A DNA stretch of 64,000 bases from Heterocephalus glaber. Taxonomy: Eukaryota > Chordata > Mammalia > Rodentia > Bathyergidae. The position numbers and the translations under genes were made by a program. Of the stretch, positions 1 through 10,067 are shown piece after piece (position 1 is the stretch's first letter; each line of letters begins with the position of its first letter). The stretch covers positions 12,366,870 through 12,430,869 of the forward strand of contig NW_004624795.1 of NCBI RefSeq assembly GCF_000247695.1, in the 5' to 3' direction. The notes under the pieces were generated by a model. It did no database searches, had not been told where the DNA came from, and worked only from the letters and a program-made list of their open reading frames with translations.

Positions 1-600
1 ACGTGTTTTCTCATTTCAACTGGGGTGGGGGCTGTTGGCGCCTGCACGGATTACCTCCTCTGAGCTGGGAGAGGTGGGACAGGGGCCGGGAGCAGCGGTA
101 AGGATGGTGGCCCAAAAGCCCTTTCCTGTGGGCTGGGAGCAGCGGGAGGGATGATGGCCGGGAAGCCCCTTCCTCTGGACCAGGAGCAGTGCGATGGTGG
201 CTCAGAAGCCCCTCCCTCTGGGCCGAGAGCAGTGGGAGGGATGGAGGCCCGGAAGCCCCTTCCTCTGGGCCAGGAGAGGCGGGACAGAAGGTGGCCCAAA
301 AGCCCTATCCTCTGGTCTGGGAGCAGCGGGAGGGATGGTGGCCAGGAAGCCCCTTCCTCTGGACCAGGAGCAGTGGGACGGCGGCTCAGAAGCCCCTACC
401 TCTGGACCAGGAGCAGCGGGACTCAGTACCGTGGTCTAGTGGTCCGGTGTCCTCTGCGTCTTTGTAGTGTGGAACCAGGTGGCTGTACAGAGGAGCGGGG
501 GTGGGGGTCCAGTGGATTGTTGCCGGGCGCGAGCTGATTTGGTGTGTTCCGCGCAAGTCGGGACCTCGGTAGGGCGTGGGCAAACCTGCCTGTGTGCAGC
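1..600. other. Moderately CpG-rich left edge
   Basis: By hand count there are about 28 CpG dinucleotides in these 600 bases, with a local cluster at 525-590. The bulk of the window is CpG-poor. The density looks below a formal CpG island and is partly due to the minisatellite. It could be the shoulder of an island lying to the left of the window, but no promoter element or exon is visible here. Confidence 0.35.
86..422. repeat. Minisatellite with a 184-bp higher-order period
   Basis: G-rich tandem array. Basic units are 47 or 43 bp and start with variants of CCAGGAGCAGYGGGA and end near CCTCTGG. Unit starts are 86, 133, 180, 223, 270, 317, 364 and a partial unit at 407. The order of unit types repeats every 184 bp (47+47+43+47): 133 matches 317 at 45/47, 180 matches 364 at 38/43, and 86 matches 270 at about 37/47. 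Neighbouring units are less alike than units 184 bp apart. Because 184 is not a multiple of three, the array gives overlapping open frames on both strands; I do not treat these as genes. Confidence 0.9.
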
Positions 601-664
601 GGGCTGATTCAGCTTCTTCCGGGCCTCAGTTTCTTTTCTGAGGAAAGGAGTTGAGAAACTTACA

Positions 665-872
665 GGGTTGAGAAATTTGTAAGGATAGTAAATCTTTTTG
701 GCTTTGCAAGCCATATGGTCTTTATTGTAGCTACTCACTGCTGTTGTTGGAGGGTGAAAGCAGCCATAACCAACATGTAAACAGATGGGTGTGGTTATGC
801 ACACAAAAAAACTTTGTAAAAAGAGATGACAGCCTGGATTTGGCCCATGGGCCATAGTATGCTGACCCCTGC
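665..872 (+). mobile_element. Old hAT-Charlie non-autonomous DNA transposon (MER58-like)
   Basis: Recognisable fossil phrases occur in order: a GGCTTTGCAAGCCATATGG block, GTAGCTACTCACTGCTG, an AAAGCAGCCATA block, and the terminal GGCCCATGGGCCATAG...TGCTGACCCCTG. These match my memory of the MER58-type element. The 5' end is poorly preserved. The family assignment is from memory; the hAT-Charlie type is fairly safe. Confidence 0.7.
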
Positions 873-3385
873 GTGGAATTAGTTCTAAGGAGGTTTTATG
901 CTTAGAAAATCAGTAATGTAAAAAAACATTTCAATATAAGTAGATTTTAATTCAAGGCATCTACATACTGTAACCAGAATAAGACATCATCAGAGGTGGT
1001 GAACATGGTATATAATAAGCAAAACAGTCTTAACCATGTTAGAGTTTATTTCTAGACTTCATGATGCAGGAGAAGTTATGGGATTCTTTATTTGAACAAA
1101 GGCACTATTTATAAACTGGAATCCTCTTCCTATAAGAAAGACCCAGAAAAAGCATGTTGTTACTTCCATTTTTCACATGCTGGATCAAAACTAATGGAAC
1201 TTGGGATTACAGGTTTCAGATTTTAGTATGAAGATACTTTTTCTGTATGTTAATATTCCCGAAGTAGAGTTTTCTGTGCTCAGTGCCAAGCCTTTAATGC
1301 ATCTTAAAATGTGCCTCTCAGAGATGCCAAGTGAGATGGGATGACATAGCTCTTCATGCAGGTGCTGAGAAAGAAGTTGTCTAAGATCATGCTACCCGGG
1401 CTGGGGGGAGCCCAGTGGACACTCAGCTCTGCACAGTCTCCCCCTCAACTGTTTTCCCTGTTTATAAAACCCAGGCTCCCACTTTGGCATGAAGCAGCCT
1501 CTTCTTCCCAGGGAGCAGATTTTGTTCATTTGTCAAAAACGTTGATCATGAGTAATTTATTTAACTGCCTTGGCTTCTTAGTGGACGTTATCTGTGTTCA
1601 TGATTTCTTATACACAGGAGTGATATATTTAGTCCATTTCAAAAAATGGCAGGTAAATGATGTTCTGATACTCCCATGCAGCCCCAGACGATGAATCGGC
1701 CTGTTCTCCACACACAGTCACCCCAAAGAGCCCAGCTTGGTAATTAAAATGCACTGGATCAAAAAAACTCCCATGTATGCTGGTTCCCCCCTTCTCCCCT
1801 TTAGGCCCCTCCTTCAAGTACCAGTTTCTTACATTCTCACTTATAGGATTTTGGAGATCAAAAAGAGAACTTTTAAAGTGAGCAAAGCCTTTGCTTCATC
1901 CAGAAGCAGTTCCGCACCTTCCAGCTGCCTCCCACAAGGACAGGGCCGCTCAGGTGCCTGCCTCTTGAGGTGATTTTGGCTTTATAGGACTTCTGTGAAA
2001 GCTGGGCAGCCTCTGTGCGGAGGCTTCCAATTATACTTCACATGGTGAACTATGTAATTAGTTTGGAAGACTTATGCTTAGTCATTGGTTTATCCTAATC
2101 GGCTTTGGCTTTCCCCAACAACAAAGTGAGCTTATTTTGCTAAGCTGAAACGACTCTGCACCCTTTGTCCTGCCTTTTATTGTCTCATTCCTTTCATTCT
2201 GTTTTACTGCCAAAGTTCTGTTTCATTAGGCCTACAAGTCATTTCCAATTCAGTGGGCTGCTACAATCCGGCCTTCATCACTAGGCTGCCCTGGTTCCCA
2301 TGTCCCTTCTGGGCCAGTGCCCGAGTCTGAGGCTTGAAGTGAGGACTTTAACCCCTTCCTGGGCCAGTCCCTGGTCATCATGATGGAAGAAAAGGCCACA
2401 AGGACACGATTTGGAAAGTCCCAGATCGTCAGGTCTCACAGAAGGATGGCTCTGGGAAAGGGGAGAATCCTTGGAGCCCTCTCTGGTGGCCTTGGGTTGT
2501 GTGTGGGCCTGTGAAAGTTTACTTGAGCTCCCGACAGTGGTGTTTGAAAGCTTTTTGGAGTAAAGAAAAGCTGAAAGCAAGAATGAATTGGCCTTTTAAT
2601 ATGATGAGATCTCCTCATTCATTCCTCCGGAGCGGGGGTTGTTGAAGCACTTTCTGAGGGTATCTGTAGCTGTTATTTCCTAGCCCCAGGGTGGGTGTGA
2701 TGGCGGCCATGTCCACAGCTCATGGTCACATAGTCCTTTTGATGCCTTCTGTGTGAGGAGAATAGTACCTAGAATAAAAATATTATGAAGCCTTTGAAAT
2801 TTGAAAGGCAAGAGAAGTGTGAGAAAATACATAAGCAAGTTAATCATAGTCCTGAAAGCGGCCTGTGATCTAAGGTAGAATTTTATCACTTCCAAATGTG
2901 TGTTGCAGATAAATGGTATGGGGTTCTCTCAGAGGAGGCCTGGGAAACAAAAGTCATGTGTGCCCTCTGTGGGTATGGGTTGACTGGAAAGTGATCAGTC
3001 AGCTTGCCCAGGCCTTGCTTGTCACCTGTTGACCTTTCACCTGAGATGTTCCTCAGACCTTCTTTAGCTGTAACTGTAGAGTGGACCACGCAGGATAGTC
3101 TAGGATAGTTTTCCTCTTCCTGTTGAGCTCTGCTGAAGGCAACTTTGGGATTTGGGTTTCCTTCCTATGAGAACCCAGAGCAAGGCCAGAGCTACCCCTG
3201 TGTGTTACTCCTTCTCTGATCTGCGTCAGCCCCATCCTTCAGAAGTGTGTCCTATCGGGAGGGGACTTTATTTGCTCCCTTACATGTGAAAAGTTCCCCT
3301 CAGCAGACAGGAAAATGCTGCCAGGCTAGGGGCACGGAGTAAACCCACATAACCCCCAGGACTGTGCCTCTCCTGCCAAACAGCT
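873..3385. other. Unassigned non-coding stretch
   Basis: I see no gene, no clear young repeat and no RNA gene. Composition is mixed and AT-leaning up to about 1.3 kb. Short open frames (for example near 1356-1694 and 2281-2580) have no recognisable domain and low-complexity content typical of chance. Very old repeat remnants may be present but cannot be identified by eye. Confidence 0.5.
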
Positions 3386-3740
3386 TTGGCTTTTCCTGCC
3401 CATCTTTGCTACCCTAGACCAATTTCTGCTGCAGCCAGTAGAGGCTATCGAGTTGGAAACAGATTGAGCACCCTAACCTCACTTTTCCTAAATCTTCATA
3501 TTTTTCGCTTCAAAAAGAGTTCTGAAAAAGATAGTGGGTTTCCAGGAAAACTTCCATTTTCCTTTCAGTGTATAAAATATAACCAGCTGTTGTTAGGCAA
3601 AGGCATCAGACATTATTATTGCTCTGTTAACAGTGTTTTAAAATATACAAATAGAAAAATAGAATCCCTTCTGGGTAGCAAGCTGGGAAAACTTTGAGAT
3701 TATGCTAATCAAATGCCATGCTCGTTTGCATAGTGGGTAG
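3386..3740. promoter_or_regulatory. Candidate conserved non-coding element
   Basis: AT-rich, repeat-free stretch with several transcription-factor-like words: GATTATGCTAATCAAATG at about 3699-3716, TTTGCATA at about 3726-3733, and runs such as AAAATATACAAATAG. Composition and motif density resemble deeply conserved enhancers near developmental genes. This is inference; no comparison with other genomes was possible. Confidence 0.3.
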
Positions 3741-4234
3741 AGGCAGGAGGCCCAAACTTTGCCACCACTGTTTAAATGCGTTTTCCAGTATGGTTTGGCT
3801 GTATTTAGTTTTTCTGCCTCTGGCCCAAGAGGAAAGAGGCCAGGGGCAGAGCAGCCCTTGGACGCCAAGGAGTTAATGAGGCCAACGGTGGGAGAGGAGG
3901 GGAGTGAAGTATTTCTAACAGCTCACCTTCCCAGAGTCCTCCTGGAGGCCTCTGAAGAGGTCACTTACAATGGAGTTGTTAGCATGAGAAAAGAAAGCTT
4001 TCTCTCCCTAGATGTAGTTCAGTGGGAACTGAAAGTGTACCAGAAATCATGGCTCAGGCTTGTGCCAGGGGGTGCAAGGGGTGGTTCTTACGGAAGAGAA
4101 AGCACAGTTCATTTAGACTTGGCTCAATAGAAATTGAGCTCTATTGTTTGGTAGAGTGAACATTGATATGGAGATTCCCTCCTGCCCCCCACCTGGCAAT
4201 AGGATACCCCATTACATGGGTCGCATGTGCTTTT

Positions 4235-4281
4235 CTTTTTCCTTCCTTTCTCTTTCCCTTTTTTTCCTTCTTTTGTCCCCA
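4235..4281. repeat. Polypyrimidine tract
   Basis: About 45 bases that are almost only C and T, ending in CTTTTGTCCCC. A splice-acceptor reading was considered, but there is no AG followed by a credible open exon. Treated as simple low-complexity DNA. Confidence 0.7.
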
Positions 4282-4399
4282 TAGAAATAGTCTCTGTAGA
4301 ACGGCCGGATTTGTCAAGTTTTACTGCCCTCTAAATTTTTACAGCTCTGTGTTTTCAGACTTGGTATTTGTGAATTAGCTCAGAGCAGGCTGCCAATCT

Positions 4400-4870
4400 G
4401 TGCTTTATTTACATTCGAAGCCATAATAGTGAGAGCCCCAGAAAAAAAATGTTAATATGCAGGCAGAGGCAGAAGGGGGTGAATTTCTGACTGTTGCTAA
4501 CCTCACCACTGCCTTTAAAACTAATCATGAGGCACACGGCTGATATTTAATAGCTTTTAGCTGATTATTTTTCTTCTCCTCCTCTTTCTTTTCTGTCCAA
4601 GTTGACCTGGGTGTACTTGAGCGGAAATGAAGTCATCCAAATGCTGAATTAGAATAATCACAGGCCTCTAAGAATGAAATGGAAGCAGAGATTAAATGGT
4701 GGAGAGAAAGCTGGCATTAATAAGCACCCGGAAAACTTTGCATAAAATAAATAGATTGAATACATTGAATTTGTATATGCTGCTTCCATTTTCCCTCCAC
4801 TTTGTGTTGCCTTAGGAGAGTCAGTTACTGGCAAAATTGAATTTGATTTGCCTTCAGGCCACATACCTTC
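4400..4870. promoter_or_regulatory. Candidate conserved non-coding block
   Basis: AT-rich and apparently repeat-free. It includes AAAACTAATCATGAGGCAC and GATATTTAATAGCTTTTAGC near 4515-4560 and an AATTAGAATAATCACAGG block near 4646. Words of this kind are frequent in homeodomain-bound enhancers. Function is unproven. Confidence 0.25.
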
Positions 4871-5109
4871 TGCAGCCTAGGTGATGACCCTTTCTTCGTG
4901 GGACATTTGTGCAATCATGATGTTTCCAAGATGGAAGAATCTGGTTGGAAGAGTCTGTTGCCGTGAAAGGTTGATGATTCCTCGCTGCAGCTTGCGGGGA
5001 GGGGTGGCTGGAGACAGATGCAAGAGGAGAGGATGGGAGACAATATTATAATCGATGGATTCCTACTTGTAGGGCCTTCTCCCCACGGCCTGGGCAGGAT
5101 GAAGGTAGG

Positions 5110-5202
5110 GTGTCCAACTGTCCTGGTTTTCCTGGGTTGGAGGGGGTTTCCAGGAGTGTAGGAATTACAGGCCAGATGAGTAGCACCCTAAATAAAGGGG
5201 AG
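5110..5202. mobile_element. Possible ancient miniature DNA transposon
   Basis: The left end AGGGTGTCCAACTGTCCTGG and the right end GTAGCACCCTAA form an imperfect inverted pair (AGGGTG.../...CACCCT). The interior TTTTCCTGGG...GGGGTTTCCAGGA resembles a known old mammalian DNA transposon that I cannot name with certainty. Low confidence. Confidence 0.35.
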
Positions 5203-6589
5203 GTGAGAAGAATCAAGGCAAGGCCTGACTTGCCACACTCTAAAAGGGTCGGTAACTTCCATGACCACCTCCAGGCGGATTGAAATGTTCCTTCCTCTGT
5301 GTTGTAGAATGCTGACTTCATACCTATTTGCATTCTGACTGCCTGATTGAGCCCAGCAGCTGGGACGGGAGCCAGCCCAGGACCTGCATGAGCACAGGCC
5401 TCTAAGTGTTAAATGAGCAAGGGCCCTGGGAAAGACAGGGAGGGCAGACCTGCATTCCCCAGGCCAGGGGTGGCTCCTCATTGGCTTGGAAGGTAGCACC
5501 CCTTCAGGCTCCTACTTCGGGATTATTTCTGTGACTCTTGAAAATAAAAAATTCTGCCCCAGTGTAATGAAAAGTGAGCTTCTTGTAGTTAAAGAGCAAA
5601 ATAAGGATTTAATTAGATTAAAAAATCCAGCAGAGTGGTTTGTTTACAGGAAGTCGTTTTTAGGTGGTCTGTTGTAGAAGATGTAATTTGTGCAAGTAGA
5701 TTAGTTGCAAATTAGAGATTTTTGGTGGTTGAGGTCGCTAACGGTCTTTTATAATTGGCAGCAGAGGTAAATATTTTCTGCCTTGCTTACAGCATGTTAG
5801 TATTTGAAAAAACAATTTAAGGTGTTTTTCACTTAAGGAAAAATAAATGAGAGTGTTGAATGATCAGAGACAAGCTTCCTGCTCTTTCTCCCAGCTTTCT
5901 TCTGGAGAGTCAGAAGGGCATGGTAAGCCACAGATATAAAGTGCTGGAGTCCCCTGCAAGAGAGCATCTTTGATATGGAAACATTTTTTTATCTTTTTAG
6001 AAGGCCACTTCACTTATTGATACACTTGTTTTAGTAACAAAAAAGGAGGATTGATTGGTGTCTATGTTCAGATTCAGGGATTCCTGTTTGCCCTAATCCT
6101 TCATGTATCTTTTGTCTTATAATTGTCCCAATTACTTTATTTATTAGAGCACTTTAAGGTTAGGAAAGGAAGACAGACGAGGAAAGTGTAGATGGCTTGT
6201 GCCAGACCCCTCAGCCAAACAGAAGTGGGCTCCAGGTCCACAGCCAGTCCTTCTGGCAAGAACCTGCATTTCTTACCTTACATGAGCTACTCTAGCTGGG
6301 CCCCCTCCTGTGAGTTATATGGCATGCCCTGACCGATATTTTTTAGTGCCGTAGAATTATTATAGTACATCATCCTGGAGGTACTCTTTATGGTTGCTTG
6401 TTTAAAACATGTTATAGAGAATAAATTTTATGGCACAGCATGCAAACTTTGCATAATCCTTTTTAAAAACCAGTGAGAATTTGAGACACTGCAGGGTAGC
6501 TGCTGCCTACAGCAGCCTCTACCTGCCATTAGGAGTCCATAGGTAGAAAAGATGAGAATCGCGACTGTTTCTTGCCTAGCATAGGGACT

Positions 6590-6790
6590 GGTGAACTTTT
6601 TCTGTAAAAGGCATATAATAACTTTTTAGTTTTGTGGCCCAGATGGTCTCTCACAAGCGCTCAGCTTTGCCATTGTATCATGACAAGAGGGAAAGATAAT
6701 AAGAAAAAGAGTGGTTGTGTCTGTGTTCCAATAAAACTTTATTTACACAAACCCGGATTGACTCATGGGCCAATGTTTGCTGACCTCTTG
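6590..6790 (+). mobile_element. Old hAT-Charlie transposon (MER58-like), second copy
   Basis: Begins with GTGAACTTTTTCTGTAAAAGG and continues through TTGTGGCCCAGATGGTCTCT. It then shows GTGTTCCAATAAAACTTTAT and closes with CATGGGCCAATGTTTGCTGAC. These are hallmark blocks of the element. It is complete end to end but diverged, and is followed at once by a MIR. Confidence 0.8.
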
Positions 6791-6811
6791 ATTTAGGATA
6801 TTGGCTAGTGA

Positions 6812-7010
6812 TAAAGGAATGGATGGGTTGAACTCAGACCAGTGTGTCAAATCCAGCTCGTCTGGATTAGCTCTGTAACCTTGGGCAGATCGTTTAACTT
6901 CGTCCTACCTCCGCTTCTTTATTTGCAAAATGAGGAAGATGATGGTGCTTGATGCATAGAATTGTCGTGAGGATTAAATGAGCTAGCATACCCATAGTTC
7001 TCAGTATCCT
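6812..7010 (+). repeat. MIR SINE
   Basis: Contains the MIR core in sense order: TAGCTCTGTAACCTTGGGCA, then the CTTTATTTGCAAAATGAGG-type segment, and GTGAGGATTAAATGAG near the 3' end. An ancient mammalian SINE with no coding role. Confidence 0.8.
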
Positions 7011-7146
7011 GCCAGAAACAGGCTGTTGGAACATTGACTCCTGTTGCTATTTTCCACCTTTGAGACCAAGGTCCTCTTGAGACTTTGGAGATGCCGCTTT
7101 CGTCCTGGCCAGCACTGGGCCTGCTTGCCAATGCAGCAGTCTTCGA

Positions 7147-7202
7147 GCACGCACGCACCCACCCACGCCTACACGCCTGGACGGACGCACGCACGCTCGC
7201 AG
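7147..7202. repeat. Degenerate (CGCA)n-type alternating tract
   Basis: Mostly alternating purine-pyrimidine with many ACGC and CACG words and about ten CpGs in under 60 bases. This is unusual in a CpG-poor region. The sequence type can adopt Z-DNA in principle. Confidence 0.7.
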
Positions 7203-7884
7203 TCTTCCGTCTTTCCCATCCTTCCCCGTATGCGCTCACCGCTTAGTTCCTTCACCCTGAGGGTGGCACAAATTGAGAAGTCCCTCGTGGATCTTTGTAG
7301 CATAAAACTGAAGGTTCCATTTTGTGCAGCTTTTGATAGTGTGTGTCTCAAGTAACCCAGCCACCTTGAAGGTTCTAGTCTGTGGAACTGTCAGGTTGCT
7401 CTAGCTTTGATGGAAAATGTTGAACCGATAGGGACCAGAGGAGAATTCTTTTAGCTGGACTCTGTGGATGAATTGTTTTAACTTTTTGAATAAACGGTTT
7501 TGGGGAGGATAGAGAATAAGATCTGGAAATTGTCCCAGTATCACTTAGCTGATGTTTATTAAAATACATTTAAGTATATTGATCTACTAATGTGTTTATT
7601 GCATTTATTTTGCCTCGGGAGAGCTTTTCATGTCCTCATTTAAGTTTTCTTTCCTTCTCCTTTACATAAGATTCTCATAAGGTTGGTTTTCTGGCTTCTT
7701 TTGAATTTATGGCCAGTATTAAGGTATGGGAAGATGTTAATAAACTCAGTGTAAAACAGGAAGGAGAAAAACCTATAAAAACAAAGAGCCTTCGATCTTA
7801 AAAAGCTCCACATTGTGGGACTGTTTAGTGCAGGGAAACAGCCATCCTTCCTCATTAGGCCCAGAAAACGTTGGATCTGTAGCC

Positions 7885-8160
7885 TCACACGTCATTCATT
7901 CATTGATTCATTCAGCAGATCTTGATTATCTTATGAACGTCAGGCCCTGAGTGAGAAGCCAGTAGCCCATCAGTAAATGGAACAAACGTGATCTCTGCTT
8001 ACTTGTAGTAATTTCCAGTATGAGGTGGAGAGGGGAAGGACCAATCCCAAACCAGCAAGAGAATAATAAAAAACAATTAAAAATTTTGTCATAAAATAAA
8101 TTGAGAGCTGAGACAGTCCATAATGGGAATATGAAAGAGGGAATTTTGGCCTATCAAGAA
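7885..8160. repeat. Ancient mammalian interspersed repeat, unassigned
   Basis: Starts with a CATTCATTCATTGATTCATT tract, then CAGGCCCTGAGTGAGAAGCC, followed by an AATAATAAAAAACAATTAA segment. The layout matches a common old mammalian repeat that begins 'gcactgtgctaggtgctgggga' and passes through '...ataaacaa...'. I cannot give its exact family. Confidence 0.45.
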
Positions 8161-8164
8161 AAAA

Positions 8165-8318
8165 ATCAGACTTGTGTAGCCCCTTTACCTCGACTGGACT
8201 CCATTAAGTGGAGCTGGTTCTGTTTACTGGCCATGTAGCACCAGGACTGGCCCAGTAGTACCTGGGCAGTAGGTTAGTGCTCAGTAAATACTGGGAGAAT
8301 GAGTAGACCCTCTGTATC
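8165..8318 (+). repeat. L2 LINE 3' end fragment
   Basis: Ends with the L2-like phrase GGTTAGTGCTCAGTAAATAC, preceded by GTAGCACCAGGACTGGCCCA. This fits the L2 3' UTR ('...cagtgcctggcacatagtaggtgctcaataaat'). Diverged. Confidence 0.6.
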
Positions 8319-8357
8319 AGAGGGTAAGGCTGTGTGAGCCATTAGAAAAGGAGTTTC

Positions 8358-8377
8358 AAATGGTAAAATTACCATTT
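8358..8377. other. Short perfect hairpin
   Basis: AAATGGTAA and TTACCATTT are exact inverted 9-mers separated by two A bases. There is no T-run terminator context in a prokaryotic sense. Probably chance or a protein-binding palindrome. Confidence 0.6.
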
Positions 8378-8959
8378 TTCTTTTTTAAATGGGGCTTTAA
8401 GAAAATACATATTCATTTATTTGAAATTACGTGAAGCGTTTGTGTTTCCTTGCAGCCCAGAATAAATGCGTTCTTTGTACTCTGCAGCCACGGCTTCGTA
8501 GAACTAAAGCATGTTGAGCTGGTCAGCAAGGTGTTCCCAGAGCAGTAGAGGCTCAGGCAGGTGTTGGTGAGGGTAGAAACCCAGCTGCCCCACAGAAGGG
8601 AAGGAGGGGAGGAAGGTAAGGATCGCATTGGCTATGTTTAATCTGCCTGCTCTTCTGTCTGTCTTTGGTCTGCAGGACAAGGCATGGACCTCTTGCGTGT
8701 GTGTGGAGAGGTCTTAGGTGGGGCCTGTGCTTTTCAGAAGTCATAGGGGCCCTTGACTCATCCAGACTTACAGGGATGGGTGACCGAAAATGGGTCCAAC
8801 AACATTAACCCAAAGCACAGACGTCTCTGACACTGAGAAATTGGGCTGTGGGTGGGGAGGATGCATTGGTGGGTACATTTTCCTTCTCTGGAGGGACATC
8901 TTTGTCGCTGACTGGAGACTCTTGGGAATTGCCTGGGTGACGTGGGTTGATGTTGAATG

Positions 8960-9168
8960 GTTCTAGACTTTTGGATCAGGTAGATTGAGCTTGAATCCAG
9001 ATGTCTGTGTTTGCCTTTAGCATTGTGACATTGGGCTTTTGATTTAACTATCCTGAACCTTGTTTCTTATGTGTTAATTAGGGCTATAATTTCATTTATG
9101 GAGGGGTGACATGATGAAAAGACATGTTTGCCCAGTGTCTGGCACATGGGTGCTCAATGAAGATCTGT
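8960..9168 (+). repeat. MIR SINE
   Basis: Sense MIR: GAGCTTGAATCCAGATGTC, then GTGACATTGGGCTTTTGATT, then TATCCTGAACCTTG. The tail CCCAGTGTCTGGCACATGGG is followed by TGCTCAATGAA. Diverged but in the right order. Confidence 0.75.
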
Positions 9169-9944
9169 CTTCTACCTCTCTCTGTTTCTGAACTTTTGAA
9201 TTGTTAACTTGCAGGGACTCTGCCTCTGATAATCTCTTTACCTTTATCTGCACAAAGTACTTCTTCATGCCAAATAGATTGTCTCTGAGTTTTCAAGGGA
9301 CTAGTTTCAGAGTCACTCTTGGTCTCTGTCCCTCACTCTGCAGTCATCAACTCTCTGACAAATTCTGCATCTAAGATCCTGTTAGATTTAACCCAGCTGG
9401 AACTGCTGTGGGGGGAGGCTGATGGGAGGAATTGGCTTTTTCTCCTCTTATGCTAATGAAGTGAATATGGCAAGGAGTCACAATATTTTCTTTCCAGGCA
9501 AAGAAATGTTGTACTAGGAGAAACAGCATGCAGGGGAAGCAAATGTGATCTTGCTGGATTGTCTCGAGGGAGGAACGGAAGAAACTGTCAGCTTCTGTTG
9601 AGAAGATAATGCTCTCACTATGATAAATGCCAAGTTTCTATGGAAAGCCACCATCTTCATGGTAGCATCCCCAAATGTTTGGTGCAGGCAAGCAGATCTT
9701 TGTGGAGGGTTGCAGTGAGAAATGAATTTAAAGCAAATGAGACTGTGCATTGGAAATATTCTTTTAAGGCAGCTTTATAAAGCTAACTGCAGCGCTCCAG
9801 CGTGGCCTGCTCTTCAAACACACCTACGGGGGACTTCCACCCTCCGTAAATATTTCTTGCATATGACTCGGATTAAGGAGGCACATGAGATCGGAAAGCT
9901 GCCTAAAATAATTTCCTCTTTTATAGGAAGTCGCCTCTGTAATT
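9169..9944. other. Unassigned non-coding stretch
   Basis: No gene or clear repeat is seen. Local AT-rich words (TTATGCTAATGAAGTGAAT near 9448) could be regulatory, but nothing specific is supported. Confidence 0.4.
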
Positions 9945-9960
9945 CCCTTGCAAGTGATTT

Positions 9961-10050
9961 TTTTTTTTTTTTTTTTTGGTACTGGGGATTGAACTCGGTT
10001 CCTTGTGCTTGCACAACAGGCGGCAAAACCACTGAGCTAAATCCCTGGCC
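9961..10050 (-). mobile_element. ID SINE, antisense, with target-site duplication
   Basis: The poly-T (A tail) is followed by the reverse complement of the ID body; the A box reads antisense as CCACTGAGCTAAAT. The element is flanked by direct repeats CCCTTGCAAGTGATTT at 9945-9960 and 10051-10066, identical over 16 bases, so the insertion is fairly young. It belongs to the TGCTGCGC-type subfamily (here TGTTGTGC through CpG decay). The terminal GGTACC has become GGTACT. Confidence 0.95.
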
Positions 10051-10067
10051 CCCTTGCAAGTGATTTT

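Noticed and set aside
51..537. Several overlapping Pro/Gly-rich open frames on both strands
   Set aside because: They are produced by the minisatellite, whose 184-bp period shifts frame each round. No start context, domain or splice signal.
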